NCBI GenBank assembly: GCA_010645155.1 | Contig: CM021318.1 | Coordinates: 8,671,550-8,735,549 of the forward strand | Source of the DNA: Tigriopus japonicus | Lineage: Eukaryota > Arthropoda > Copepoda > Harpacticoida > Harpacticidae | Length of the DNA: 64,000 nt | Direction: 5' to 3' | In this document: piece after piece, positions 1 through 11,745 of the stretch | Numbering within the stretch: the stretch's first letter is position 1 | Layout: each line of letters begins with the position of its first letter | Notes under the pieces: generated by a model | Seen by the model: the letters and a program-made list of their open reading frames with translations, nothing else | What the model was told of the DNA's origin: nothing | The model's database searches: none | Made by a program: the position numbers and the translations under genes

Positions 1-2
1 AT

Positions 3-2034
3 TCAGGCAATATTTTTGGAAACGCTCACATTCTAAGTCAAAATGGTTCCTCAACGCATTCCCCGAGCATTGCAAGTGATCCATACGCAAATGGATTTAC
101 GTCTACCCCGCTGGTTGATGTGGAAACCGTTGAAAGAGGAGAAAGGAATTATTCTCCCACATTGAGTACACCTTCTTCACACCTTCACAAAAGGTAAAGA
201 ATCTCATTGATCAGCGGGAATAACGCCTTGCAAGTTGCAGCCCCATTTGCCTTTTAGTGGTTCAAGCACTACGAGGCCTTTATTTCGCCCAGGGTTTCCA
301 GACGAAGAAGATAAAGACACACAAAGAAGACCGTCCCCATTGTCGTTGTCATCGTCGTTGTTAGCAACGCCAACGTCATTGGATCATTCATCATTGTCAG
401 TCGCTCATCTTTCCCCGGTTCCCTATTTCACGGTGAAGCCACTTTTTCCTATATCCCTGAACTTGGGACAAGCCTGTAATGGGTATGGGGCAAACCAGAA
501 TGTCAGATCCAATACGGGACACAATTTAAGTGGAGAGTCGAGGGAAGATTGGCTTCAACGACGCTCCCATGGCGATCGAAGGCAACAAAAGCGATATCGG
601 TAGGTCCAAAAGGTTTGAACAACCGATTGCTCAACTTCAAATCAATTCCTTTGGTCTTGCTTTGTTCATTTTCTATCTTTTTGGTTAAGGACTTTAGAAA
701 AGCAAAAAAGTACTTTACGAAACTTGATGCAGAAGTCTGTTCAATCGCGAAAAAATGGCCTATTTTTTTCCAGACGCTTGCTCCCTGCGCAGTTTCATCG
801 ATAAAAATGGAGCTACTTACGTAAATAAAGACTTGTTGCAATTGCAAAATGGATTCGTCTACGTACTCTAAAATTAGCCGAAAATAAAGCCAATATATAA
901 TGATTTTCAATATCTTTGAGCTGGATTGGGAAGCCTTGTTCCAACTTGAAGAAAATTCTTTTGACAACTCTGAAAGATACAAACTACATGTTTTGCAGTC
1001 TAGCACATTCAAACTAATAAGGATTTTATTCAAGTTCGTCGCTCTCCTCTCTTCTCAAAAGTGTGAAAGCAAGTTTTCCAGGATGTTTTTTTATCCCCAC
1101 CAGGTTTCACCTCGCTCATTGATGAGAGAAAAAATACCCTATAGCTCGGATGTCAGGTCCACTGATTCAAATAGCTAAATATAGTATACCATGGCATAAC
1201 TATCAGTCATGTTCTACTATAGTTTCTGTACATAAACTGCCTTTTAAACATTACTATTTGGTTTACCTGAGGCATTCAAATTGGTGCACCTACATCCGAC
1301 CTTGTATTTCCCTGTTTGTGGAAGGCCTTGAGCGAATATTTTTCATTCGTTTTAGCAAACCTTTGAAGAGAAATTGGCAGAGCTTGATAGACTAAGTATT
1401 ACTTTTCATTTCCAGGACGTCATTTTCCCAATTTCAGCTCGAGGAATTAGAGCGGCTTTTCTCAACTACTCATTATCCAGATGTTTTCCTTCGAGATATT
1501 ATAGCTGCCAGAATTGGATTGTCGGAAGCCCGTGTTCAAGTGAGCCATTTTAGGCTTAACCCATGTTCCAGAGCTGATCTCGATTTTTTTTAGGTTTGGT
1601 TCCAAAATCGACGAGCAAAATTTCGAAAGAACCACAAGGGTTTTCCAGGTAAGTGAAAGAACGTCGCATAGATGACTAATGTCTTTGAACATGTGTTTTT
1701 CAATCCAGTCGATTTTCCCCAACCTGGACTGTATTTGCCAAATCATGGTTCTCTTTTAACGGCAACTTCTTCTTCGTCATTGTCCAAGTCGTTCAATTCC
1801 AATGTTATGGAGCAAAGTTCCTGTGTTGCTTCGCCAAGTACATCTACGTCATTGTCAATAAGAGAGGATATTGGTTGCTCTTTCAAAGCAACTCAAGTTC
1901 ACCATCGTCTGAAGACAGCATCTGACTTGACCAAAGATGTGTTACTTGCTCAGCACAAGACGGATGAAAAGCCCGATTTGCTACAAATGATCATTGATGA
2001 AGAACTCAATGAGCAGCTCGTGCAGGACATTTAA
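3..2034 (+). CDS. Paired-like (aristaless-type) homeobox protein, 5' end outside window
   Basis: A sequence-specific nuclear transcription factor. Five exons join in phase: 3-193, 258-599, 1416-1539, 1594-1648 and 1709-2034, giving about 345 residues with no start Met in view, so the gene begins upstream of the window. The homeodomain starts at the end of exon 2 (QQKRYR), continues in exon 3 ([23 protein letters not shown]) and ends in exon 4 ([12 protein letters not shown]). Gln at homeodomain position 50 and the intron between residues 46 and 47 are typical of paired-like genes; the KRYR-T arm is closest to aristaless/Arx-type domains, but the orthology is not settled. The N-terminal part is Ser/Pro-rich and the C-terminal part is Ser/Thr-rich and ends acidic. 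An AATAAA at 2060-2065 lies 26 bases after the stop. Confidence 0.85.
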
Positions 2035-2065
2035 TTTTCATCTTAAGAAGAAATTAAAAAATAAA

Positions 2066-3770
2066 TGACAATATGTATATGAGGCTATCTCTTAAAGCAA
2101 TCATGAAGTTCCTACAAAAAGAAAATGATTATAAGGCAATTATATCTAGGAAATAAATAAATTGAAGACAAAATGTGTTGAAATAAACAAGCATTTGCAC
2201 CGAAAAACTTCAAAATACAAAATGTAAAATTCAAACTCGGTTAGTCTGGGCAAGGAGGACGGTAATACCGTACTTGTCTGGGCGAGAACGTAAAGCGAAT
2301 CCACTCATATGCTACGGAGAGAAGCATCGTTCAGTCTTCAATAAGTCGACGGGATTACAGAGCTTTTTGTATAGTTTTCTGATCATCTCTATTTCAAGGG
2401 CTACTACTCTACTCTACTGCTCTACAAACACGAACTAATTGCCAAGCCAAAAATTGTAGGTCATAAGTAAAAACCAATCACGTTTCGACCGCCGCATGAG
2501 TAAACAAACTACGTGCAAGACAAAATAGAACAGAGTACACTCATTCCACAACATTTTGAATTGAAAATTGAAATGAAAGAAGACGTTCATTGCCTCCACA
2601 TGTTTTAAAATTTGCTCCATATTCTTGCATTCCTTTTCATTTTGAATTCGGAAGATGTTTCTTATCATGTTCCATGTTTCTTGCTTCATCATTTTTGAGG
2701 CAAATCGTTGGCACTTGTGAAAATAAATTCTGAGAACTATTGGCAGTTATAAAACACTCGAAGAAAGGCCGCTCTCTAGTTACTGGCAAAAAAAATTGAA
2801 GAAGTTCCCACGTTTGGGGGATCTAAGTATCAACTTAAGTTTCACCTGTAGAATGTCATGTGTTCAAAAGTTTAACATTTGTCCATAATCTGGCAAAGAA
2901 GTGATCAAATATTGTGTAGAATAAGTTGCAATTGGCAACAATTTAGTGGAGATACACTTTCCAACTTTTTGCCGCATAATCGTCGAAGAAATTCTGATTC
3001 AATTCGAAAAACAAAATTCACAAAAACAATCAATCCATTTTTCAAAAACAACACATATTGCCAATATAAAGGGTGAGGGATGCTTTTTCAGTGGCAAGGC
3101 AATGCAGCCTTTATTGGTTTTCATTTGTTTCGTAAGGTATGTATTTTTCCTGATACAAGCATACTTTTACGTCAAAAACCATGACCAGACAGGAAACCTT
3201 TCGCATTTTGAACATACCTAGAGAGAGGTTGAGGGTTAATTTCTTTTTTAGTACCGACTCGAAGTAGGGTTAGGTATAACCTACAATAAAATCAAATTTA
3301 AGACTTTGATAGACCAAAATCTGTTAGTTTGTAATCATCAAAACAGTTGACCAACGAACGCCCATTCATTCAATACATAGACGGTGGAGAAGTGACCATC
3401 AATCCGTACTCAGGTCACCCTGGCCGAACTCCAGAGGTGTACTCCACTCACTCCACTTGCAGCACTGCAAGTATGCTGATGGGTGGTGTTCACTGAATGC
3501 CAGCCAATAGATGCCGTGAACCAAGACAAGTTTCTCACCTCTCCAAGCTACACGTCGAACTTGAACTCGTTTCCTCTGCTCCTCCTACCTGTTGTCTGCC
3601 AACACATGAGAGACGACTGACTAACGGAGTGAAATCTCCGCCAACGTGGCTGCAACATCACACAAATCCGAGAAGACACGGCAGCTTGACGGCAAAAGTT
3701 GCTCAGCAAATATTGATCTACAGTCGCCATTCTCTAAATTCACTCACAACATCCTAAACACTCCTCGAAA
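2066..3770. other. Intergenic, no gene seen
   Basis: AT-rich spacer between the homeobox gene and the FKBP14-like gene. Open frames are short and show no splice partners or recognisable domains. The last few hundred bases are presumably promoter and 5' UTR of the FKBP14-like gene. Confidence 0.5.
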
Positions 3771-5154
3771 ATGAAGTGGTTGTGTGCAGTGATTTTGGTG
3801 GTCGTAGGCTCGAGCCTCGCCGAGGTCGAAGAGCGACCCTCGGGACTAAAGATTGAATTTGTGGAGAAAGTGGATGCTTGTGAGAAAGAGGCCAAGAATG
3901 GAAACCTACTCACCATGCACTACACAGGCACATTGGAGGATGGAACCAAATTCGATAGTTCTCTAGATCGGAGTGAACCTTTCAAATTTCAAATTGGCGT
4001 TGGTCAGGTGAGACGAGTAATCAACCGGTTTTTTGCTCGTGTTACGACTTTAAACCGGCTCTCCAAAACTGAACGTCAGGGTTGCCATTTTTACACATGA
4101 TTAGTAAATTGGCCTTTATTACAGGTAATCAAAGGCTGGGAAGAAGGCATTGTTGGAATGTGCGTGGGAGAGAAGCGCAAACTTATTGTTCCTCCTGAGC
4201 TTGGTTATGGAGAACAAGGAGCTGGTGACGTGATTCCCGGTGGTGCTACCCTTCACTTTGATGTGGAGTTACTCGAGGTAGAAGAGGGACCCACACCCGT
4301 TAATGTGTTCAAGCAGATTGATTTGGATGATGACTCCCACATCTCCAGAGAGGAGCTCAGTGGATACCTCAAGCAACAGGTGATTAAATTTATAATTTCT
4401 CCTTTTTCCCTTTATTTGGGTTCCATCTTTTGATTTGACTTGTAAATACTTCCATGCCTCAATGGAATTAATTTAGACGGTAAGATTGTTGTTTCTTGCT
4501 GTGATCTTGGATCAAATGAGTGTTGTATTATAGTGTTATATTATCCTACTAACACTGTTTATATTCAAGCGACATATTGAGTTAAATTATGTTTCTTTCA
4601 TTGCCATCCAAATAGTACGAATTTCTCTTGTTAGAATTGTAGACAAAAATGGACCTCCTGCAGAATTTGATTGAAGTTTAAAGAAGCCCTTAACTTTTTT
4701 TCGCCTGACGAATGTGAGAATTGACTTGAATCGATCGTTTGGTTTGGAGTTTAAAAAGAGCCTTCAGTTAGAGAAACTGTCGAACTTGAAAGTACTTGCC
4801 GAATGACCAATCAAGGTCAAAACGCCCTTGTTGTTGGGACATATTTTTCTTGCTTATCAATTGAAAGTCTGGAGAAAAATTAAGTGCTCCTTTCGGAAAA
4901 GACATTAATCCACAGGGGAGATAATTATTTGATTGATGAAGATTTTTTTTACTGAACGCTCATTTTCAGACAGTAAATTTTATTTCAAGGTTGAAGCAAT
5001 GAAGGATGCTGGTGGCGATCAAGAGGAGCAGGCTCGTCAGATGGAGGGTGATCAAGACAAGTTGGTGGAAGAAATCTTCAGTCACGAGGACAAAGACAAA
5101 GATGGTCTCATTTCTCACGAAGAATTTTCTGGTCCCAAACACGATGAGCTTTGA
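3771..5154 (+). CDS. FKBP14: FKBP14-like ER peptidyl-prolyl isomerase with two EF-hands
   Basis: Peptidyl-prolyl cis-trans isomerase of the ER lumen; the vertebrate FKBP14 family assists procollagen folding. Exons 3771-4007, 4125-4379 and 4990-5154 join in phase 0 to give 218 residues, close to the usual length of about 211. Residues 1-17 form a signal peptide. The FKBP domain (about 35-125) contains [28 protein letters not shown] and [12 protein letters not shown]. It is followed by two EF-hand loops, [12 protein letters not shown] and [12 protein letters not shown], and an acidic spacer. The C-terminus is HDEL, an ER retrieval signal. The 5' UTR begins downstream of about 3400 and an AATAAA lies at 5510-5515. 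Confidence 0.93.
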
Positions 5155-5509
5155 TTCGGCTCATTCCGTATATTCCAATGTTCTCTCTCAACCTCACAAA
5201 ATAACCTCTTCCCCAATCATTGCGAGTTCTGGTTTTTGTTATGAAATTTAAGCGTCTCAAACTGATTTTTTCCCATCCAAAGTCTTAACCTTATGATCAT
5301 GGAACTATTTTTGTACCTACACTATCCACCAAGTGTCACAAAACATTACAAAAGGAAGCCCTTTGGCTACCTAATTTGCATTTGCGAATTGTCATCGGGA
5401 AACTTGAATCTGAACTTGTGATCACTTTTCGAGAACCTAGACCCTTCTGGAATGTGGTTTTATAAAGACGTTGTTTATATGTACGGATATCTTTGTTTCA
5501 ATCCAAGAA

Positions 5510-5515
5510 AATAAA
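5510..5515 (+). terminator. Poly(A) signal of the FKBP14-like gene
   Basis: AATAAA about 355 bases after the HDEL stop, and about 100 bases from the convergent Snakeskin-like gene. Confidence 0.6.
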
Positions 5516-5618
5516 CTCTCCTAAACCATGTTTACGAAGGAAAGAGAATCGTCATTTGTATATTGTAATTCATGCTTAAACACATTGATGAGTACACAAG
5601 ATATGTGTTCATTAGATT

Positions 5619-6373
5619 TTAATAATAATCTTCGGCCCTCACTTTTTTCCGAGCTGATACACTAATGCAGAAATCAATACTATAAACAATGGAAGCGACC
5701 ACGCACAAGGATCCTAATGCCAATCCTGCTCCATAAGTCGAGTAATAGCTGTCGCTCGTGATCTCAGTATCTGCGCTTTTGGCTTTGGCCCAAACGATCA
5801 AAGTCTTGACTCCAACTCCCATAAACATGCAGGTGCCCAAGAAATTCCAAAACTGAAAAAAAAATTTCTAGGTTGTAGTCACAGGTGGTTGGAAACCATT
5901 TATTTTACTCACAGGTTCCAAGAAGAATCTTTGAACAGCATATCTGCTGTCCATAATATAACTTATCCACAAAACCGATGAAATGATGGCAAATGTGACC
6001 AAAGCTGCGTTACCTATGTTTTCAAGATCCATTCCTTCATCCCCCTGTAATTTTTTATTAGTGCGCTGAAAAGGGGAACATAATTCGTTGCGAACATATC
6101 TAACAACTTACGTATTGTCGGTTCTGGCAGCGTGAAATGCATTGTGGTTTGGACATACTCATCAATCATTTAAGTTACTCGGTACTGCCTCACCTTTAAA
6201 TTTCATCAAATCCTTACCGAAGCTAATTGATCCGCTGATGTTCCAAAGAAAAGGTACCCTCCATTAGCTCCATATCTGTGTACCATTAAAGCACTGAAGA
6301 CAATGGCACACTCCAAAATCTTGAAAATTCCAGACAAACTTAGTCCTTCTCTGAAATCGGGCCCTGAATCCAT
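5619..6373 (-). CDS. Snakeskin-like four-transmembrane protein (smooth septate junction candidate)
   Basis: Exons on the minus strand are 6373-6218, 6044-5913 and 5852-5619, all joined in phase 0, giving 173 residues. Four hydrophobic segments are visible at about 15-32, 57-78, 96-114 and 134-156, with short loops and a basic, tyrosine-ending tail (KKVRAEDYY). There is no cleavable signal peptide. The length, the order of segments and the GLALGSLC motif in the fourth segment resemble arthropod Snakeskin, a small tetraspan of smooth septate junctions in gut and other endodermal epithelia. A MARVEL-family protein is the alternative. The assignment rests on remembered family features, not on an alignment. 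Confidence 0.55.
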
Positions 6374-7055
6374 CTTTTAGGTCTGCTTAACTACTTGAAT
6401 ATGGCGTAAAAATGGGAGGCTTTTAATCATTCTCCAGAAGAAAGGAACTGATAAGGCCCGCTAAAGATAAGAATCATACTTACGACGTACACAGAAAAGT
6501 TCACGGGGCTTCTACTAACGGCATGCTGAAGGGCGCCTTATCAAAAAAAGTCCTATCCAAATGCCAATGACTGAGTAATGAAAAGGCAGACGATTCATGG
6601 AGTCTAAGTGTGTTCATGTATGTAAATGTATGCATATTGACAGAGATACGAGAAGTACATGTTGGTAAATTTGCATTGTTAAGGAAATTTGTTATCTATG
6701 AATGCTATTAAGTTGTTGATTTATCCCAATTTTAGGCATCATCATTCACTCCCAGATTGAACTTGCTTTACTTGTCAATGGGGGCGTCAGAATTGTCGCA
6801 CAATAATATTGGGTCCCCTTTTTGTGCCCAAAGAGGCAAGCATGTCTTGGACCCATGGACCAAAAAGAAAGCCCAATGAACCACTTCAATGCTCGAACGT
6901 ATAATTGTTAGTCCTTTGTTGCCACATTAACACACAGGTAAAGAAAGGGCCCAAAACCACGACCGAAGAGGCCCATTACGCGAGTAAAAATCAATAATAG
7001 CAACTCAAATCCTTTCTGAGGCCAAGTTTTGGGCTTCATACAACAGAGTTAAACT
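6374..7055. other. Divergent intergenic region
   Basis: About 0.7 kb between the 5' ends of the Snakeskin-like gene (-) and the first small membrane protein gene (+). It probably holds both promoters. No coding sequence or clear motif was recognised. Confidence 0.4.
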
Positions 7056-7082
7056 ATGGATACCTCAATTTTAAGAAAATGA
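7056..7082 (+). promoter_or_regulatory. Upstream ORF overlapping the main start codon
   Basis: An ATG at 7056 encodes only eight residues (MDTSILRK) and stops at a TGA (7080-7082) that overlaps the ATG of the main frame (7079-7081) as ATGA. If both lie in the mRNA, translation of the main protein would depend on leaky scanning or reinitiation. Confidence 0.45.
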
Positions 7083-7853
7083 CAAGCCTCTACCTGGTCA
7101 TTAGTAGCATTGTTTTCCCTATTTTGGCGATTTGTTGGTTGTGTTGTATCGCTCTTTGCATCTACAAAAGCCTGCTCAAGAGTTTTTCAAAGAGCCCAAG
7201 ATCTACCAAGGTTGAGGTAAGCAGGATGCTGCACACCATTTAAAAACGTCACTTGCAATTTGTTCCCCAAAGTGTTGTTTTATGGTAGTAACTGAAGGTG
7301 ATGGCGCATAATTGTATTTTTGACAAAACCCTAATTTGCGGGTGCATGAAATATGGCGCAAATCTATTTTTCACATTTGACGACGAGTACTCCCTTGAAA
7401 TTCATGCAAATAGCTAAAACTTCTGGTTAATTCAATTTCCCAATATAGGTGATTCAAGGAAGCACAGCGTCAAGGGAACCTTCGAATGTTAGTACAAGTC
7501 AGAGCTCCTCCAGCCAATCCCGTTTCATTCATTCTGGACGCTTTTCGGAAACTTCCACGCCGGGTACCATGCCTATGGTGGAAGATGACCTCCGATCTCC
7601 ATATGGACCAGTGATGGATGTGCCGGAGAATCTGAAACGTTCGCTCAAGGACAAGTCCCTCTCAGATTCCTTTGGACCGGTTTATTATCCCAAGCATCCT
7701 CAATCCCGTTCTGGAGGCACGCCTACTTATGCCAAACCCTCCCCAATGACCCCACTTCAAGCTCCTTGGCCTCATTTGCCACCTTTGCCAAATAAGAAGA
7801 AGAGTGAGAAGAGAGTTCCCACGTCAATCCGCGCCTTTCTGGACAATCAGTAA
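7079..7853 (+). CDS. Small single-pass membrane protein, paralog 1
   Basis: Function not recognised. Exons 7079-7216 and 7449-7853 join in phase 0 to give 180 residues. An N-terminal hydrophobic segment (about 3-30) is Cys/Trp-rich (WLCCIALC) and is followed by basic residues, consistent with a short outside N-terminus and a cytoplasmic tail. The tail is Ser/Pro-rich, with SPYGPVMDVPENLKRSLKDK and a proline run before a basic patch. It ends with VPTSIRAFLDNQ. The next gene has the same two-exon layout and a matching C-terminal motif, so the pair looks like a tandem duplication. No AATAAA was seen between this stop and the next start, 81 bases away. Confidence 0.72.
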
Positions 7854-7934
7854 TTTACTTTTTTGAAGCTCGATCGATCAACTCTGTGATAAACGTGATA
7901 CTTTGTGTAAAGACATCCCTCATTATCGAACCCA

Positions 7935-10900
7935 ATGTTGCTCCTTTATCTTTGTATCGCTGTGTCCATTTTAACATTTCCTATTGTTGCCCTATTGTGT
8001 TGGATCTGGTTTTGTTGGGCAGTGTGCTATATTTTCACCCACAAAGACAAGATTCGACAATTTCGTGGTGAAACTGGTCCTGACCGCAACATTGAACCTC
8101 CAGCTACGATTATGGTACGTAATTTAGCAAAATTATTACTGAATTCAATTCTTTTTTCGTTCCATGGAAATTATTACAAGGCTGACCAATCCTGAAAACC
8201 AAGATTGGAAGTCAGGGTGTTGGTGGAATGTAGAATGGTGTCTTGGCAACACTAGGGAACACATTTTGATATAGATTTTAGTGGCCCTATCACTCCTTCC
8301 TCACAATTGCCTTTGAGATAATTCTGAACAATGTCGGGAGCTATTTGTTAATGAAAAATTATCAATAGTTCTTTGTCTTCGCCAGAGCTTAAATTTTGTC
8401 CTGTATTCGACATTTGCTCGCTCAGTGAGAGGTTACTTATACCAGGAACCCCTGAAAGGGGTGGACACGAACTCCGATTTTTGAAAAAAATGGTATGAGG
8501 CCGAGGCCATATTTTGACACAATGTCATTTATTCCTTATTAACGATTAAAACTGTTGAACATGCATCTTGAAAGCATTCAGGTTAACTTTTTGTGTTAAT
8601 ATTTATTGACTAATTGTTCTTTACCTTGATTTTAGAGGTCCCAGCACTCCTTTTACTCGTCTCATGAACTTTTGACATTCAGCTCTCCAAAGGATTTTAG
8701 TCCTCTTAACAATCAGGAAAATACATAGATGGAATCTTGCTTCACCCAATAGTCCAACTTTTGTGAAACAATGCTAAATAGAAGTATCTGTGGTGATATC
8801 TGGAGGGTTACTCCTCTCCCATCCTCATCAGCACCTCCACGACGCAGGAACCATTTCCATAGGAAAATGAAGGAATGAGAATAGTCTCATTTTGAAACAA
8901 GATGGAGTCCAAGTCGGAGATGTTGTTGGCTATAACTATTGAATGGCACTTTTGACGGTTCTGGATCAGATCAGCCATCTGATCTTGATTGGAATTGGAA
9001 TAAAGGCAATCACGACGTCCTTGAGACAAAATAAGTGAAAAACATGAGGATTAAATCCTGGATTGTGGATTTGATTGAAAATGTTTCAAGTCTTGGGGCT
9101 CAAGAAGGTCAGGACCACGCAGGACTGGGGCTAAGGGTCCTTCAGGACCAGAGGATCATGTCTTTTCATTGCAGGGATAGGCTCTACGTGCTTGATAGGG
9201 TTTGATTGATCTTCTTAGTTCTTAGATCCCTTTGTCTAGGAATAACCAATCAAATTGAGTCAAAAAATCCACACAATTCAATCTTGGTGGGAGCATTTCA
9301 TTCTCAAGACTTTGAGAGGGTCCATGTAATCCGGGTTAGACTGTCAGATCACCAATTTGGGCTGACTGAGTCAGAAGGCAAATCAAAATATTGAGCCCAT
9401 CCATTGCTAGTAGCCACACCTGATATGTTTCGAAGTCATCTTAATTTGTTCTTCATTTGATCGAATTCTTGACACTGAGGACTTCTTCTTTCTTTGTTCC
9501 ATGTGGACCTTAATGCGAACGCAGATTCCTCTTGGAAAGGAACCAAATTTACCCCACAAACTCTCCTCCGGATCAAAACGGGGATTTTTATCACGCTCAT
9601 CCATTAGACAACTTGAACAACCTAAGAATATCTTACCTGTCCTTGAATTATCCTGAACTAAAAGACACAACCATATAATAAAAGAAATTTCAGGATGGAC
9701 CATCATTTATAGAACAATGCCAAGGTGACACAACCTAAAACAAACTTGATTTCATACAAAGTTTGGCATGTGTTAGTTAAGTTCAGGATAACACATGGAT
9801 GGGTTCAACTGTAAGTTCAAAGATATTAATAAGACGTTCAAATCGGATAATAGATAAGCTCGGAAAACCCCGCTATTTTGTTGTTGATAATTCAAGGAAT
9901 GGTAAGATATTCTTAAGTTGTTCAATGGATGAGCATAAAGAAACTCCCCGTTTTGGTCCGTGGGAAAGTTTCTTCTTAATCCTTTTACGCAAAAGAGGAA
10001 TTTGGGCTCAGATTCTGGTCCATATTCGTTCTTTTTGCTGTAGTTAGGTCTATCACTTCCAAAGGTTGTAGCCGGTAACCTAGTCATCATCAGATTTAAT
10101 TTGATCACTTTGATCGTCATCTTGTAGAAAAGACACCTAGTGGGGGGTCCATTCGCACTCCATGATGTGGTCATTCATTCATTCACTATTTCATTCACTC
10201 GTTCATGGCTGAACTTGATGTCTTCGAAACACCCACATCAGACTAATTTTGGGGCGTGGGGTTGACCTTTACCAAGGCTAGGACTTGGCTGGACCCGCTT
10301 GAAACACAGAAAAACCCGATTGGCGCACTATCTTTTGGACTCTTGGTCGATTTCCGTTTGATTTTCCACTCCCAACATGGCCGTTTGTCCTTCTTGTTTA
10401 CTTACGAACTCTCGGCCTCATCCGTGTGAGGTTGCGAGCTAGGAAATTCCGCGAGTTCGTATCCAGTATTTATACTATTATATAGGTTATCCCTGCTTAT
10501 ACCTATTACATTCTTGGTTCCTAGAACCAAAATTCTACTAAAATGCAAAAGCTGCTTTGATTCTCAATCATATGGTTTGCCCCTATTTTTAGAAAGCTAA
10601 TAATAACCTGATCTGCGAATACTAGAAATACCAAAGGAAACTCGATTGAATGAATACCCTATTAGACGATATGTTATCGTATGATGAAGTTATCCCAAGA
10701 CTTAGAACTTTGGCGTTGAAAAGGTTATAGTTCCTTTTATAATACATATTGGAAAATTTTACATCTTATCCCTTTTATGGAACAGATCGTCAATGAACAA
10801 AGAACTGATTCGGAGAAAGAGAACGCCAAATCTATTGCGAGTTCGACCACCAATGGTTTCAAGCACAACGAGAGCGTCGATTCCATCTCGTTGAACAATC

Positions 10901-11097
10901 GCAACATTCACTCTCCTTTGACCCATATTACAACAACGAGGCCTAAAGCTGCAGGCCCAAAGTCCCGAAGGAGCTCAAGGCCAAAGTCCAGCAAGCATCC
11001 GGCTTATTTTCTGCCTCCGATTATTCCAACTGAAGAAGTTCGCCGATCCCGACGAATACCCCAATCCATAAAAGACTTCTTGGATGGAGAAATTTGA
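7935..11097 (+). CDS. Small single-pass membrane protein, paralog 2
   Basis: Function not recognised. Exon 1 is 7935-8114 and exon 2 is 10786-11097, joined in phase 0 across a 2.7-kb intron, giving 163 residues. The N-terminal hydrophobic segment (about 2-33) is again Cys/Trp-rich (LLCWIWFCWAVCY) and is followed by HKDKIRQF. The tail is Ser/Arg/Lys-rich and ends RIPQSIKDFLDGEI, matching the C-terminus of the upstream paralog (VPTSIRAFLDNQ). The shared motif may bind a cytoplasmic partner, which is inference. The acceptor at 10784-10785 follows a usable pyrimidine tract, but the long intron makes the exon pairing less certain than that of its neighbour. Confidence 0.65.
9498..10035. repeat. 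Diverged inverted repeat, arms about 150-165 bases
   Basis: The reverse complement of about 9498-9662 resembles 9885-10035 by eye at roughly 70%. Both arms contain GATAATTCAAGGA followed by GGTAAGATATTCTTA, then a shared ATGGATGAGC and CCCCGTTTTG. Translations of the two arms in opposite directions share words such as DNSR-GKIFL, which reflects the DNA similarity and is not evidence of a gene. Confidence 0.6.
10403..10461. repeat. Compact palindrome with an internal hairpin
   Basis: Outer arms 10403-10415 and 10449-10461 pair with one mismatch in 13 (TACGAACTC with GAGTTCGTA at the tips). Directly inside the left arm, CCTCA and TGAGG (10416-10431) can form a second hairpin. Confidence 0.6.
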
Positions 11098-11745
11098 CTT
11101 AAAAAAGTGATCTCCAATTTGTGTCAAGGCCTTCCGTGCTAGACGCATACTCATGGTGTGGAGGAAGAGAAACAAAAAATACATTTTGTTGGTGATTACA
11201 CGCCATTATCAAAGACAATAGTTTTGTGTATAATTGTGATATTTATAGTGAGCTCTAGCATTCCCAAGAAGTCCTTGAGTGAATGCAATGTCGGTGTCCC
11301 CGGTGTGGTCGAGTATTGTCTCTCATGAAAATTGAAGGATGTGCTGGCTTTATTCTTCCGCCAAGGGCCTTAACCGAGAAGGCATGAATTATTGAGATGT
11401 TAACGATCGCTCCGCCTGCCATTTAAAGGCCATGATTGCATGACAGGAATGAGAAGACCTGGACGCCGTCAAGTCTAAGAGTAGAGGGGATGGTGGAGAA
11501 CCAACGTCATCAATTCTCGTGTTCCAATTGTTCTTTGATGACTTAGAAGTCATTGCATGCTCCTGAGCTCCACTGTACAACTTGGCTCGATTCAAAGTCG
11601 ATACACATACACGCTTGGAACAACATTGAGAATGTGATATCAAACCCTGATGCCACGACAAAGGGGTGCTCAAGGACCGTGGCGCCAGGCACGAGTTTCC
11701 CATGGCAGATTTCAACACTTCTTTGAGGGCATCTCCCCGACTTGG
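11098..11745. other. Intergenic spacer and possible 5' UTR
   Basis: No separate gene was seen. The frame of the next gene stays open upstream to an ATG at 11650, so the last 100 bases may be coding if that start is used. Confidence 0.4.

Larger units (their letters stand above)
8115..10785. other. Large intron of the second small membrane protein gene
   Basis: No coding sequence was recognised. It holds a diverged inverted repeat (about 9498-10035), a short CATT-type run near 10160-10190 and a compact palindrome (10403-10461). It may instead contain intergenic sequence and the promoter of a separate gene if exon 2 is not joined to exon 1. Confidence 0.5.
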
